Shown here: positions 9,891 through 19,994 of the stretch, piece by piece
How positions within the stretch are numbered: position 1 is the first letter of the stretch
How the letters are laid out: the number at the start of each line of letters is the position of its first letter
From: Pectobacterium aroidearum
GTDB taxonomy: Bacteria > Pseudomonadota > Gammaproteobacteria > Enterobacterales > Enterobacteriaceae
Assembly: GCF_015689195.1 (NCBI RefSeq)
Contig: NZ_CP065044.1
Coordinates: forward strand, 434,001 to 498,000
DNA: 64,000 nucleotides
Reading direction: 5' to 3'
The notes under the pieces: model-generated
The model's database searches: none
What the model was told of the DNA's origin: nothing
What the model saw: the letters and a program-made list of their open reading frames with translations, nothing else
Program-made: the position numbers and the translations under genes

Positions 9891-10760
9891 TTAATGCAAC
9901 AGATTTCCTGATGAATCGTGCCGTATGGCGCGGATGTCCAGCGAATTAAACAGGTAGTGCGTACCGCAATAATCACAGTGCATATCGATTTCGCCATCTT
10001 GTTCGATCATCTCATTCACTTCCTGATCGGACAGCGTCATTAATGCATCGGCGCAACGATCGCGTGAGCAGTGGCAGCGGAATTCGACATCCTGCGGCTC
10101 GTACACGGTAACCTCTTCCTGATGGTAAAGGCGGTACAGGACTTCGGTGGCGGGCAGGGAAAACAGCTCTTCGCCTTTGACCGTTGTGGTGAGCTGCGCC
10201 AGATGATCAAAATCATCACGATCGGCATCCTGAGCAGGCAAGACCTGAAGCAGCATGCCGGCGGCCGCCTGCTTGCCTTCGTGCTGTCCGGTACGGATAA
10301 ACAGCCGCGTCGGCAACTGTTCGGACTGCTGGAAATAGCTTTCCAGACATTCAGCAACGGTTTCACCTTCTAAACCGACAACGCCCTGATAGCGCTCACC
10401 TTCCGTCGGCGTAATGGTAATCACCAGGTAGCCATTGCCGACCATCTCTTTCAGCGAACTCCCTGGCGCGATATCTCCTTGCAGGCGGGCAACGCCGCGC
10501 ATTTGCTGCTGATGATTGCCGTTAATCACCGCCAGTTTCAGTGGGCCATCGCCCTGAAGCTGAACGGTAATATCGCCGCTGAATTTCAGCGTGGCCGTCA
10601 ACAGGCTGGTGGCAACCAGCATTTCACCCAGCAGTGTTTGCACCGCAGACGGATAGTCGTGGTTGGTCAAAATACGTTGATACGTTTCATTAACGGTTAC
10701 CAGTTCGCCACGAACGGCATAATTTTCAAACAGATAACGATATAGTTGGTCGTGAGCCAT
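9891..10760 (-). CDS. hslO: Hsp33 redox-regulated chaperone
   Basis: This 289-residue holdase is activated by oxidation. The zinc-binding cysteines are CHC at about 229-231 and CDYC at about 262-265, the CXC...CXXC signature of Hsp33; oxidation of these releases zinc and exposes the client-binding surface. It lies 100 bases downstream of hslR in the same direction, as in E. coli. A terminator follows directly. Confidence 0.95.
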   Translation of the reverse strand: MAHDQLYRYLFENYAVRGELVTVNETYQRILTNHDYPSAVQTLLGEMLVATSLLTATLKFSGDITVQLQGDGPLKLAVINGNHQQQMRGVARLQGDIAPGSSLKEMVGNGYLVITITPTEGERYQGVVGLEGETVAECLESYFQQSEQLPTRLFIRTGQHEGKQAAAGMLLQVLPAQDADRDDFDHLAQLTTTVKGEELFSLPATEVLYRLYHQEEVTVYEPQDVEFRCHCSRDRCADALMTLSDQEVNEMIEQDGEIDMHCDYCGTHYLFNSLDIRAIRHDSSGNLLH

Positions 10761-10860
10761 AATGTTTTCTCGTCTTGGTACGGCGATGAGTGATGCGGCG
10801 ATCGCTGAGTCTTCTTTCTATTGTCATCAGTTTGATGACCAACAAATGAAGGGCTGCGCG

Positions 10861-11271
10861 TTATTCCTGATCGCTGTATTTAAATTTAATCAGATCGCGG
10901 CGCTCTTTTTTATCAGGACGGCGATCGGGGTGTGGCATCGTTAGCGCATTCATTTTCCGCGCCTGCGCCAGCTTTTCTCGTTTCTCAATGCTTGCAGCCG
11001 TTTCCTGATACAGCGCCTGTGCTTCTGTCGCACTTCTGCGCTGGCCGCTAACGGCCAAAATAATCACGGTGCGTTCATCATTGCCCTGACGCAGTTTCAC
11101 CTCGGCATTCAGTTCGACCTGTTTGCTCGGCTTACCGCGTTGCCCGTTATAGTGGACTTTGCCGCCGTCGATCATCTCGCGGGCGATAGCCCGGGTCTTA
11201 TAGAAACGGGCGGCCCAGAGCCATTTATCCAGACGAACGGCGTCGTCGGCCTGCTCGGTAGCTTTCACCAT
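10861..11271 (-). CDS. hslR: Hsp15, ribosome-associated heat shock protein
   Basis: This 136-residue RNA-binding protein has an N-terminal S4 domain, with VRLDKWLWAARFYKTRAIA at about 12-30 and the GKVHYNGQR turn. A basic tail rich in Arg and Lys follows (PHPDRRPDKKERRDL). In E. coli it binds free 50S subunits carrying a nascent chain after heat shock. It begins 12 bases after the yrfG stop and so is in the yrfG-hslR-hslO transcription unit. Confidence 0.93.
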   Translation of the reverse strand: MVKATEQADDAVRLDKWLWAARFYKTRAIAREMIDGGKVHYNGQRGKPSKQVELNAEVKLRQGNDERTVIILAVSGQRRSATEAQALYQETAASIEKREKLAQARKMNALTMPHPDRRPDKKERRDLIKFKYSDQE

Positions 11272-11283
11272 TAATCCCCCTGA

Positions 11284-11970
11284 TTACTCTGCGTTAACGG
11301 AGTGACGCAGAGCGGGTAGCAGCGCAAGATAGTCGTTCATTGACGGATGTTGCAGGAATACCTTTTCCTGCTCGCCGGAATCTGGATTACGCACGCCCAG
11401 ACAGTAATGGATACCGAAGGTTTTTGCTGCATCCAGAATCGGCTCGCTGTCATCCACGAATAATGTTCTGGCAGGGTCGAAGCCGGTTTGCTGCTGGACG
11501 GCCTGCCACAAGCGCTGATTCTCTTTCGGATACCCATAAGTATGGGTGGAAAGCAATAAATCAAGGTGCTGATCCAGTCCGGTATGTTCGATTTTTACCG
11601 CCAGACTGTGTGGATGGGCGTTGGTCAGCAGAATCGTCTCTTTACCGCACTCGCGCAGCGCCGTTAAAAATGGCGTGGTGTCATCGCGCAAGCGGGCGCG
11701 CGTGCCGATATCTGTCGTCATTTGATAGATATCCAGATCGAGACGTTCTGACCAGTAATCGAAACAATACCAGTTTAGCGTGTGCTGAACCGCTTGATAT
11801 TCTTGCCTGATAAGTTGGTGTGCCTGTTCAAGGCTGATATGGCGTTTTTCACTGATCGACTGGGGCACCAGTTGAAGCCAGAAATAGCTGTCAAACGCCA
11901 GATCGAGCAGCGTGCCATCCATATCCAGTATCACGGTGTCGATGTCGTGCCAGTTAACGTGGGGATTCAT
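11284..11970 (-). CDS. yrfG: GMP/IMP nucleotidase YrfG (HAD family)
   Basis: This 228-residue HAD-superfamily hydrolase has motif I DMDGTLLDL at about 16-24 with the catalytic aspartates, motif II LLTNAHP, and motif III/IV FVDDSEPILDAAKTFG. The E. coli orthologue dephosphorylates GMP and IMP. Gene order (igaA-yrfG-hslR-hslO) matches enterobacteria. There are 127 bases to igaA, and hslR follows closely. Confidence 0.92.
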   Translation of the reverse strand: MNPHVNWHDIDTVILDMDGTLLDLAFDSYFWLQLVPQSISEKRHISLEQAHQLIRQEYQAVQHTLNWYCFDYWSERLDLDIYQMTTDIGTRARLRDDTTPFLTALRECGKETILLTNAHPHSLAVKIEHTGLDQHLDLLLSTHTYGYPKENQRLWQAVQQQTGFDPARTLFVDDSEPILDAAKTFGIHYCLGVRNPDSGEQEKVFLQHPSMNDYLALLPALRHSVNAE

Positions 11971-12097
11971 AACGACTCCAGATATCGCGCCGTGCTATAG
12001 GGAGGGTGAAGCAGGCGGCGCGCAATGCAATTATGACAATAGCGATGGGAAACCGATGCCGCTAGGTTAGCATAACTGCGGAACGGGGACGACGCCG

Positions 12098-14245
12098 TTA
12101 GCGGGGGAGCAAAGGGCGATTGTCTGGGAACGCATTCGTCATCATGTTGAACCGAGAAGCGTAATAACGCTGAATATCGGTCACGCGTTTCTGATTTTTA
12201 CGCATTTTAATGCTGGTAAGAATCGCATTAACGATAAAGGTTGCAGAAAATAGCAGCAGCAGCAGGCAACTGCCGAGATAGCGCCAGACGGTAATGACGT
12301 CGGGCTCGCTGTGCAGGCTGATGTGCTGTGTCCCGTTGGCATCGGTGTTGAGTTGGGTGATAACGCCCGTGGCATTAAACGGCGTATGCAACAGCATCGC
12401 GGAAAGCCGCTGGAGTTCCTGCCACTGATCCGATGGGCGATATTCATTGAGCGGCATCGGAGGGAGCGGGTGGTTCACGAACTGTCGTCCTTCGTCGCTG
12501 CGAATCAGGAATCCACCCGGCGGCGGGCTGTTCAGCGATTCTGCCGCGTTATTGATTTCCTGATAGAAGAATTGATCGGTAGAACTGTTGACCAAGGCTT
12601 CCAGCGTTTCTGCGCTGACGGCGGGCAGCACCACATTCATACCTTTCAGCGTGCCGGAGTTGGCGTCTTTTACCAGCGTATTCCAGTTTTTGACATCGCT
12701 CAGATTCACCAGCGCATTTTTCAGGCGGGAGCAATCGTTTTCCTGTTTACACAAATCTTGTGTTCTCAGAACAACATCAGCGAAGTTTTTCATCAGGATC
12801 AGCCCTGACTTCTGGATGGTTGATGCCAGTTGAGAGTTGACCTGACCCTCTTTTTCCGCTTGCGGATGGAGCTGGCTGTTGACTGATTTCAGCAAGGCGG
12901 AGGCTTTTTCAATCGTCTCGGATTCTGGTAACGGTAACGGCGCAGCTTGATTCCAGTAAATGGCGGAGCAGTCGAACGGGCTGAAGGCGTAGGATGACGG
13001 CGCGGAAACGGGATGAATGCCTGCTGGCACATAGCACATGCCGCTGCCACGTACCGCCAGCGTATCGCCAATGCGGAGCTGAGCCTTTTCCAGATCGCTG
13101 ACCTGCGTGACCTGAATGCGCTGCGCGCCCTGAAGCCAGGCCAGACTGAGCTTTAGCGGCAGTTCCAGTTGCACGTTCGTGACCAGTAAAATCAGGCTGA
13201 GCAGTGAACCAACGGACAGCAGCAGATTCCTGCCCCAGCGCTGTAGCGGGAAATTTTTCACTTCATCATGCAGCGAAAGATGTTCCCCCTGACGGATGAC
13301 CTGTCGATTGAGGTAGATATCGACATCCGTTTTTCTGCCCAGATCTTGCGTGATGTAGGGTTGCCAGTGAGGCGGGTAAATCAGATCGATATTACCGAGC
13401 GAGATATTGCCGAGTGGCCCCTGATTGGATTCGCCAAACAGACCCAACCCCTGTGGCGTGCCGTGAAGGCAGTGTACATCCCGCAGCTCCTGAGCGGACG
13501 GCGAACGGAAAAGCTGCCATAGGCTCCAGCCTGCTAATAAGGAGGCAGTCCCGATCAGCCAGGGGAGTAGGGCGATAGGACTATTCAGGCTAATGAACAA
13601 GAGCAGAAAAGATACGCAGAGTACGGCTGTTTCCTTCAAACCCCGGGAGTGGTGCATGGCGTGTTCTTCACGTGTTTCCTTGCGAATCGTGACTAACTCG
13701 GCATGCTCACTGCCTTCCTGACGGATGGCGGCATTCGTGACAGGAATTTCGCTCGGTAGCGGAGCCAGGGGTCGATCGTCCAGACACTCTGTTAGCGAGT
13801 GCCCGTTCAGGGAAATGACCAGTGGGATTGATCGCGTCTTTATCAGTTCGACGGTATTGTTTTCGGTAATGAACTGTTCCCAACTGGGTGGCAGATGGAT
13901 CTCTTGTGTATCAATGTAGTAGCGCCACTTATTCTGCGCATCGGTGCTCAGGCCGTAGCGTGTAATCGTATGGGTGACGGGGTAAACCCGATTACTTTGC
14001 AGGGAACGCGGCAGTTTTGGCTGCGCATTTGGGGTATCAAGCGGCGTGGTTTGCTGGCTGTTTTCCTGAGCCAGATAACGCTCAACGGCAATCCGTTCAT
14101 CTTCAGTTAGCCGCCGGGGAAGCGATTGAGAAACGGGTAGTGGCGGAGTGGATAAGAAACGACGACGCATACGGTAACCGACAACACCTCCGATCGCGAT
14201 CAGACAGGCAAGCAATATGGCCAATAAGGTAAATATTGTGCTCAT
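12098..14245 (-). CDS. igaA: IgaA/YrfF, inner-membrane repressor of the Rcs phosphorelay
   Basis: This 715-residue integral membrane protein has an N-terminal transmembrane segment (about 4-23), further hydrophobic segments near 205-245 and 340-360, a large periplasmic region with paired cysteines (for example GSGMCY and FDCSAIYW, CKQENDC), and a last transmembrane segment near 655-680. Length and topology match IgaA/UmoB, which holds the Rcs system off by contacting RcsD; loss is usually lethal or mucoid. In soft-rot bacteria Rcs affects capsule, motility and virulence. It is divergent from nudE. Confidence 0.93.
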   Translation of the reverse strand: MSTIFTLLAILLACLIAIGGVVGYRMRRRFLSTPPLPVSQSLPRRLTEDERIAVERYLAQENSQQTTPLDTPNAQPKLPRSLQSNRVYPVTHTITRYGLSTDAQNKWRYYIDTQEIHLPPSWEQFITENNTVELIKTRSIPLVISLNGHSLTECLDDRPLAPLPSEIPVTNAAIRQEGSEHAELVTIRKETREEHAMHHSRGLKETAVLCVSFLLLFISLNSPIALLPWLIGTASLLAGWSLWQLFRSPSAQELRDVHCLHGTPQGLGLFGESNQGPLGNISLGNIDLIYPPHWQPYITQDLGRKTDVDIYLNRQVIRQGEHLSLHDEVKNFPLQRWGRNLLLSVGSLLSLILLVTNVQLELPLKLSLAWLQGAQRIQVTQVSDLEKAQLRIGDTLAVRGSGMCYVPAGIHPVSAPSSYAFSPFDCSAIYWNQAAPLPLPESETIEKASALLKSVNSQLHPQAEKEGQVNSQLASTIQKSGLILMKNFADVVLRTQDLCKQENDCSRLKNALVNLSDVKNWNTLVKDANSGTLKGMNVVLPAVSAETLEALVNSSTDQFFYQEINNAAESLNSPPPGGFLIRSDEGRQFVNHPLPPMPLNEYRPSDQWQELQRLSAMLLHTPFNATGVITQLNTDANGTQHISLHSEPDVITVWRYLGSCLLLLLFSATFIVNAILTSIKMRKNQKRVTDIQRYYASRFNMMTNAFPDNRPLLPR

Positions 14246-14681
14246 GTCATCTCCCTTCCAAAACGCGAGGCTCCCTGTTTTCGTCGGAGTTTAACAAAAT
14301 TATACAATCGATGATAACCCGTATGGCATTGTTTTCTTAGATTAATAACGTAATTATGAATGGAATTAATCGCATAAGGTGATGATAGTAACAAGCAAAA
14401 AATGCCTATTGAATGAGGATATTCCTATTTTTTTAAAGTTATTGACTTTTAGCGGCGGTTTCTCATACAGGATGTATCCTGTATGTTGCTCACACGTAAA
14501 TTCATCGTCACGATAGTTGCAGCGAAGGCGACTGTTAACGCACAATGTGAACAGAATCAAAAAAGAATATTTACGATCTCCGCTTATCCAACAGCATGCC
14601 ATATTCAGGTTGCGTTAAACGCAGTCTCTCATGTGTGTTGGGCTAAGGTGCCGTTCTGGTCGTAACGCTCTGGGGGCATCA
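14246..14681. promoter_or_regulatory. divergent igaA/nudE intergenic region
   Basis: This AT-rich gap of 436 bases must carry promoters for both flanking genes. TTGACT (14442-14447), spaced 16-17 bases from CATACA/ATACAG, could be a promoter toward nudE. It overlaps a near-perfect palindrome at 14464-14485. No coding region is supportable. Confidence 0.5.
14464..14485. promoter_or_regulatory. 22-bp dyad, possible operator
   Basis: CATACAGGAT and ATCCTGTATG form 10-base complementary arms around GT. The dyad overlaps the -10 part of a plausible promoter about 200 bases upstream of nudE. No regulator is recognised. Confidence 0.5.
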
Positions 14682-15239
14682 ATGAGTCATAACCTGCAAA
14701 AACCTAAAATCCTCAAAGTAGAAACGGTAGCGCGTTCGCGCCTGTTCAATGTGGAATCCGTCGATCTTGAATTCAGCAACGGGGTTCGTCGGGTTTATGA
14801 ACGGATGCGTTCAAGCGGTCGGCAGGCGGTGATGGTTGTCCCGGTCATTGATGATGAACTGTTGTTGATCCGTGAATACGCTGTCGGCATTGAGGAATAC
14901 GAATTAGGGTTCCCCAAAGGGCTGATCGACCCCGGTGAAACGGTCTTTGAAGCGGCTAACCGCGAGCTGATGGAAGAAGTCGGCTTTGGGGCGGAACAGC
15001 TGGAGTTGCTGGCGACATTAACGATGGCACCTTCCTATTTTTCCAGCCAGATGAATATTGTGGTGGCGCGCGGGCTGTATCCGCAAAGCCTGGAAGGCGA
15101 TGAACCAGAGCCCATGCCGCAAGTCCGCTGGCCTGTGGATAACATGATGTCGCTGCTGCAAGAGCCGGATTTCCGTGAAGCGCGTAATGTCAGCGCGCTG
15201 TTTCTGGCTCACGACTGGTTACGTCGTACACCCCGCTAA
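14682..15239 (+). CDS. nudE: NudE, ADP compounds hydrolase (Nudix)
   Basis: This 185-residue enzyme contains the Nudix box GLIDPGETVFEAANRELMEE and following VGF, at about 80-102. The E. coli enzyme hydrolyses ADP-ribose, Ap3A and NADH. I chose the ATG at 14682 (MSHNLQKPK), which matches the E. coli N-terminus and follows GGGGG. It is convergent with mrcA across a shared terminator. Confidence 0.94.
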   Translation: MSHNLQKPKILKVETVARSRLFNVESVDLEFSNGVRRVYERMRSSGRQAVMVVPVIDDELLLIREYAVGIEEYELGFPKGLIDPGETVFEAANRELMEEVGFGAEQLELLATLTMAPSYFSSQMNIVVARGLYPQSLEGDEPEPMPQVRWPVDNMMSLLQEPDFREARNVSALFLAHDWLRRTPR

Positions 15240-15267
15240 TTTCTATTTTATCGGCAATGACCAAAAG

Positions 15268-15300
15268 AAGAAGGTGCCACGTTGGGCACCTTCTTTGTTT
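15268..15300. terminator. bidirectional nudE/mrcA terminator
   Basis: AAGAAGGTGCC (15268-15278) pairs with GGCACCTTCTT (15285-15295), followed by TGTTTTTG. A-rich sequence on the other side allows use from the minus strand. Confidence 0.85.
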
Positions 15301-15324
15301 TTGCGGCACGACATGATACGCCGA

Positions 15325-17880
15325 CTAGAACAGCTCTTCGCTTTGTCCGTTATCCATCAGCGTGGTGCCGACTTCGTGCACTTCATATTCTTTCGGCTGT
15401 GTACCGTCAATGAAGTATTCGGAACGGCTGTTCCCGCCACCGTTGGACAATTTGCCGCTGCTGCGGTCAATGACGACGCTGACGACGCCGGGTGGTGGTG
15501 TTAGCGGCTGTTCCGGTACGCCATCGAGCGCGGATTTCATAAAGTCATCCCACGCCGGCTGTGCTGATTTCGCGCCGCCTTCATAACCGGAAATCTGATC
15601 TTTGATGACGCCAGATGCGCTGCTGGCCCCCAGATCGCGGCGGTGATCGTCGAAGCCGATCCAGACCGAGGTAACCAGATTCGGGCCATAGCCGGAGAAC
15701 CAGGCGTCTTTGGAACTGTTCGTTGTACCGGTTTTACCGCCGATATCACGACGTTTCAAATCACGACCCGCACGCCAGCCCGTGCCCATCCAGCCTGGTT
15801 CACCAAAGACGTTGCTGTTCAGGGCGTCTTTAATCAGAAACGCCAGTGGCGTGCTGATTACATGCGGGGCGTAAGGTTGTGCGGCGCTTTGCTGTGCGGC
15901 CTCTGGTGTGACAGGTTCCAGCTCTGGCTGCGGCAAACCTTTCGGCGGCGCTTCGTTTGATGTGGCGACATCCTCAACGTCAGTCGTCGCCAGCACCGGT
16001 GAGCGTGGTGTTTCACCGTAGACCAGCGGTAAATTACAGGTATCGCAGACCACTTTCGGGGTAGCCGTAAAGACCGTACCGCCTGCTTCGCTCTCTATCT
16101 TGCTTATCAGGTAGGGATCGACCAGATAGCCGCCGTTTGCCATCACGGCATAGCCACGTACGACCTGTAGCGGAGTAAAGGAGGCGGCACCCAGCGCCAG
16201 TGATTCGGTATGGACGATATTCTGTTCAGGGAAACCGAAGCGTTGCAGATAATCCGCCGCATAGTCCACACCCATCGCACGCATGGCACGTACCATCACC
16301 ACGTTTTTAGACTGACCCAGCCCCTGACGCAGACGGATCGGACCATCATAGGTTGCCGGTGAGTTTTTCGGCCGCCAGTCAGATCCGGCACCAGCATCCC
16401 AGCGGGTGATCGGCACGTCGTTCAGAATCGTTGCCAACGTTAAACCTTTGTCCATCGCTGCGGTGTACAGGAACGGTTTGATGTTGGAACCAATCTGACG
16501 CAGAGCCTGCGTCGCACGGTTGAATTTACTTTGGTTAAAGTCAAAACCGCCAACCAGCGCTTCTATTGCACCATCTTTCGGGTTGAGCGAGACGATGGCG
16601 GAGTTGACGTCCGGCACCTGTGCCAGCCACCAGTCATCATTCACTTTACGTACCCAGATCTGCTGGCCTGCCTGCACCACGTCCGTTACGCGTTTTGGTG
16701 TTGGCCCTTGCTGCGTATCGGAACGGTATGGGCGCGCCCAGCGCATGCCCGCCATTGGCAGGGCAATATTGCTGCCGTCAGACAGGATCGCAATGGCGTT
16801 GTCTGCTGTCGTGCTGGTGACGATAGCCGGAGAGAGTGGGCCGTAGACCGGCAGCGCTTTCAGAGCGGCAATCATCTTCGCCTGATCCCAAACGCCTTCA
16901 CCCACTTTCCACAGCACTTTGCTCGGGCCGCGGTAACCGTGGCGCATGTCATAGGCCATAACGTTATTACGCAGGGCATCTTGCGCGGCAGTTTGCAGTT
17001 TTTTGGTGACCGTCGTGTAGACCTTATAACCATCGTTATAAGCATCTTCACCGTAGCGTTTCACCATCTCCTGACGCGCCATCTCCGCGACATACGGTGC
17101 GGAGAACGAAATCTCCGGTGCGTGATAATTCGCGACCAGCGTTTCGCTCCGCGCTGCGTCGTATTGCGCCTGCGTGATGTAGTTTTCATCCTTCATACGC
17201 GCAAGCACCACGTTACGGCGGGCAACGGCGCGATCATAGGAATAGAGCGGGTTGAACGTCGACGGCGCTTTCGGCAGACCGGCGATCATCGCCATTTCGC
17301 TCAGCGTCAACTGGTCAACGGGGCGGCCAAAGTACACTTGTGCCGCCGCGCCCACGCCATAGGCGCGATAGCCGAGATAAATCTTGTTCAGATAGAGCTC
17401 AAGGATCTCATCCTTGGTCAGCAACTGCTCAATACGGATAGCCAGAAACACTTCCTTGATCTTACGAATCAGGGTGCGCTCCGGGCTCAGGAAGAAGTTC
17501 CTGGCGAGCTGCTGCGTAATGGTACTCGCCCCTTGAGAGGCGTGACCCGACGTCAACGCGATAGATGCAGCGCGGATAATCCCGACGGGATCGACACCGT
17601 GGTGATCGTAGAAGCGGCTGTCTTCGGTCGCGATAAAGGCGTGTACCAACTCAGGAGGAATCTGGTCCAGCTTGAGCGGGATACGGCGTTTTTCACCAAA
17701 CTGGGCGATCAGTTCGCCATCGGCGCTGTAGACCTGCATCGGCGTTTGCAGCCGAACGTCTTTCAGCGTGGCGACATTGGGCAGTTGGGGTTCGATATAG
17801 CGGTACAAACCGTATATCGAGGCAGCTCCCAGCAGAATGCAAGAGACTGCAAGGATGAATAGATACTTTACGAACTTCAC
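15325..17880 (-). CDS. mrcA: penicillin-binding protein 1A
   Basis: This 851-residue bifunctional peptidoglycan synthase has an N-terminal membrane anchor (about 5-27). The family 51 glycosyltransferase domain shows ATEDSRFYDHHG near 85 and STITQQLARNFFLS near 120. An OB-like insert precedes the transpeptidase with SNIKPFLY (active-site Ser, SXXK), SKN (GQSKNVV) and KTGTT. Length and motifs match E. coli PBP1a. It is divergent from hofM, as in E. coli. The opposite strand has a long open frame through the gene, which is a codon-bias shadow. Confidence 0.97.
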   Translation of the reverse strand: MKFVKYLFILAVSCILLGAASIYGLYRYIEPQLPNVATLKDVRLQTPMQVYSADGELIAQFGEKRRIPLKLDQIPPELVHAFIATEDSRFYDHHGVDPVGIIRAASIALTSGHASQGASTITQQLARNFFLSPERTLIRKIKEVFLAIRIEQLLTKDEILELYLNKIYLGYRAYGVGAAAQVYFGRPVDQLTLSEMAMIAGLPKAPSTFNPLYSYDRAVARRNVVLARMKDENYITQAQYDAARSETLVANYHAPEISFSAPYVAEMARQEMVKRYGEDAYNDGYKVYTTVTKKLQTAAQDALRNNVMAYDMRHGYRGPSKVLWKVGEGVWDQAKMIAALKALPVYGPLSPAIVTSTTADNAIAILSDGSNIALPMAGMRWARPYRSDTQQGPTPKRVTDVVQAGQQIWVRKVNDDWWLAQVPDVNSAIVSLNPKDGAIEALVGGFDFNQSKFNRATQALRQIGSNIKPFLYTAAMDKGLTLATILNDVPITRWDAGAGSDWRPKNSPATYDGPIRLRQGLGQSKNVVMVRAMRAMGVDYAADYLQRFGFPEQNIVHTESLALGAASFTPLQVVRGYAVMANGGYLVDPYLISKIESEAGGTVFTATPKVVCDTCNLPLVYGETPRSPVLATTDVEDVATSNEAPPKGLPQPELEPVTPEAAQQSAAQPYAPHVISTPLAFLIKDALNSNVFGEPGWMGTGWRAGRDLKRRDIGGKTGTTNSSKDAWFSGYGPNLVTSVWIGFDDHRRDLGASSASGVIKDQISGYEGGAKSAQPAWDDFMKSALDGVPEQPLTPPPGVVSVVIDRSSGKLSNGGGNSRSEYFIDGTQPKEYEVHEVGTTLMDNGQSEELF

Positions 17881-17991
17881 CTGGGATTTTCCATTCAGTA
17901 GCGTTTGGACAGTTTATAAACAACCGGGCGCTAGTATAAAGGTAAGCCAGCACTGTGGATATGTTTATTGGATAAGGAAATCGGGTTGAAC

Positions 17992-18843
17992 ATGGCTTAT
18001 CACATCTGGCGGGTTGGATTAGATATACAAAACGGCTTCATGCGCGCTCTGGCGGTTCAGCGTCGCCGCGATGGCTGGCAGCTTCGTCACTGGTGGCAAT
18101 GTCCGCTACCAGACGATACGTTACGCACGGGTAGTCTACACCATACTGAGACGCTTTGTGAGGCCTTGCGCACATGGCGTCGTTTGCTGCCTGCACACAT
18201 TTCGCTACGGGTAGGGTTTCCTGCTCAGTTGATTTTGCAGCAGCATCTACCGATGCCTGACCGGCGTTTACAGGAGCCCGGGCGCAGTCTCTATATTGAA
18301 ACCATCGCGGCGCGTAAGCTGCCGGTTAGCAGCGAATCGCTGGCGATAGACTATCGGGAAGACCCGCAGGAGCAGGGCTCGCTGCTGGTGACGGCAGCAC
18401 GCCGACAGGAAATCGATAACTGGTTGACATGCCTGAATAGCGCAGGGCTACGCCCTGATGTTCTTGATGTCTCAACGTGTGCGCTCCGAATGATGGCGCA
18501 GCTGGCAGGGCTTGAATCTAACCGTCTGTTGCTGCACCGCCTGTTGGATGCTTGGCTGTGGGTATCCCCGCTGAACCACGCTTTTCACTCAGGGGTTATA
18601 CACCTTGATGAGCTGAACAGTGAAGCCGATATCTTATCGATTGTGAGCACTCGCTATCAGCATGACATCGACAATATCGCCTATTGCTCTGGCGTTTCGC
18701 CCGATTTACCCCACCAGAAAGCCGATATATTGCAGCCGTGGTCGCCATTAACGGTGTTTAGCCACCTACAGCCGCCGCTGCCGCGTTTTCCTCCGGCTTT
18801 TGCGATTGCGGGTGGGTTGGCATTGCGTCCTGAGGATGACTGA
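17992..18843 (+). CDS. hofM: HofM, PilM-like DNA utilisation protein
   Basis: This 283-residue protein has a PilM/actin-like ATPase-type fold. It is the first gene of the hofMNOPQ operon, which parallels pilMNOPQ of type IV pilus systems. E. coli relatives are needed to use extracellular DNA as a nutrient. The ATG at 17992 (MAYHIWRVGLDIQ) aligns with the E. coli start and follows AAGGAA; TTG at 17968 would add eight residues. It is divergent from mrcA, and its stop lies just before hofN. Confidence 0.85.
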   Translation: MAYHIWRVGLDIQNGFMRALAVQRRRDGWQLRHWWQCPLPDDTLRTGSLHHTETLCEALRTWRRLLPAHISLRVGFPAQLILQQHLPMPDRRLQEPGRSLYIETIAARKLPVSSESLAIDYREDPQEQGSLLVTAARRQEIDNWLTCLNSAGLRPDVLDVSTCALRMMAQLAGLESNRLLLHRLLDAWLWVSPLNHAFHSGVIHLDELNSEADILSIVSTRYQHDIDNIAYCSGVSPDLPHQKADILQPWSPLTVFSHLQPPLPRFPPAFAIAGGLALRPEDD

Positions 18844-18844
18844 C

Positions 18845-19414
18845 ATGCTGCTGATTAACCTTTTGCCTTGGCGCAAAACCCGGATGCGCCAGCAGGCTCG
18901 TCGCTGGCTGGGGCTGCTGTGGTTACAGATAGGGATAACGCTCTGCCTGCTCGTCGCGAGTTACCTATTTGGGCTGCATCAGCAACAACAGGCGCAGGAT
19001 GCACTCAATACGGTGTTGGCCCAGCAACAGCAACTGACGGCGTTATATCAACAAACGCATCAGGCGCGGGAAACGCTGCGCCGCTATCTGGAACAAGAAC
19101 GGGCTCAGGCGGTTATTCTGCAGGACAATCATCGCAATCTCGGTTTGTTAGAACAGATTGCTGGCATCATGCCTGCGCGTCTGTGGTTGACGGAAATTGC
19201 CGATCGCGGATCGCATCTGCTGCTGTCAGGCGTGAGTGAAAGCTATCGCGATATCATTACGCTACAGCACGCATTATTGCGCCATGCTTCCGTCGAACGC
19301 GTACAACTCCTACATACGTCCCGAGAGCGTGGGGTGAACACCGGGCTGCGCTTTTCCCTTCAGGCTAACTGGCGTGATGTGAGCACTTCCTCACAGGGGG
19401 AAGGCCATGATTAA
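18845..19414 (+). CDS. hofN: HofN, PilN-like inner-membrane protein
   Basis: This 190-residue protein begins MLLINLLPWR, the typical PilN N-terminal peptide that docks to PilM. A transmembrane helix (about 22-42) and a glutamine-rich coiled coil (QQQQAQDALNTVLAQQQQ) follow. It is second in the hof operon, starting directly after the hofM stop with GAGG upstream. An ATG at 18836 is an alternative. Confidence 0.82.
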   Translation: MLLINLLPWRKTRMRQQARRWLGLLWLQIGITLCLLVASYLFGLHQQQQAQDALNTVLAQQQQLTALYQQTHQARETLRRYLEQERAQAVILQDNHRNLGLLEQIAGIMPARLWLTEIADRGSHLLLSGVSESYRDIITLQHALLRHASVERVQLLHTSRERGVNTGLRFSLQANWRDVSTSSQGEGHD

Positions 19415-19994
19415 TCAAACACTCATGATTGACGCCGTATTGAGCCGGCCGGGATTGATTAATAAACCACTCTGGCAGCAGATAGCTCTGCAATTGGCAT
19501 GTGTCACCGCTGCCGGACTGCTGGCTGGTTGGTCGCTGATAGGCGAAGTCCGGCAGACGGTGACTGGCATAGAAGAGCAAATGATTCAGGCGCGTTTGGA
19601 TATACAAGCACTCCAGCAGAAGCTAGACGTGATGCTGCCACTGTCGGCGCTACGCGAGCAATTAGCGGAGAAAACCGCGCAAGACACTCTCTTTCAGCCC
19701 GACAGACTGGCACAGCTTATCGCTGAGCCTCTGTCATTGGCCGGTGCTTCACTGCTGTCGTGGCAGCCTGTTCCGCGTCATGCTGAGGGGACTCATCATG
19801 AACGTTGGCAATTGGTGTTTAACGCAGATTACTCGGGGGTGTTGCAGGTGCTTCGTGAGCTGGCTGCGCTGCCTTATGTGCTGCGGATTGCGCAGTTGAG
19901 CATCAAGCCTGAAGCTGGTCTAACAGCGTCGCCGCCGGAAATACCCCGTCTTCAGGTTGAACTCACGCTGATTGGGCCGGAGGTGACGCCATGA
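19407..19994 (+). CDS. hofO: HofO, PilO-like inner-membrane protein
   Basis: This 195-residue protein has one transmembrane segment (about 26-46) followed by a coiled-coil stretch and a C-terminal ferredoxin-like region, the PilO layout. It overlaps hofN by 8 bases and hofP by 4, indicating tight translational coupling. It would join HofN in the inner-membrane platform that aligns with the HofQ secretin. Confidence 0.8.
   Translation: MINQTLMIDAVLSRPGLINKPLWQQIALQLACVTAAGLLAGWSLIGEVRQTVTGIEEQMIQARLDIQALQQKLDVMLPLSALREQLAEKTAQDTLFQPDRLAQLIAEPLSLAGASLLSWQPVPRHAEGTHHERWQLVFNADYSGVLQVLRELAALPYVLRIAQLSIKPEAGLTASPPEIPRLQVELTLIGPEVTP

Noticed and set aside
16531-17862. 443-codon open frame opposite mrcA
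   Set aside because: It is antisense to an intact PBP1a gene, has no ribosome site or recognisable domain, and is explained by codon bias.
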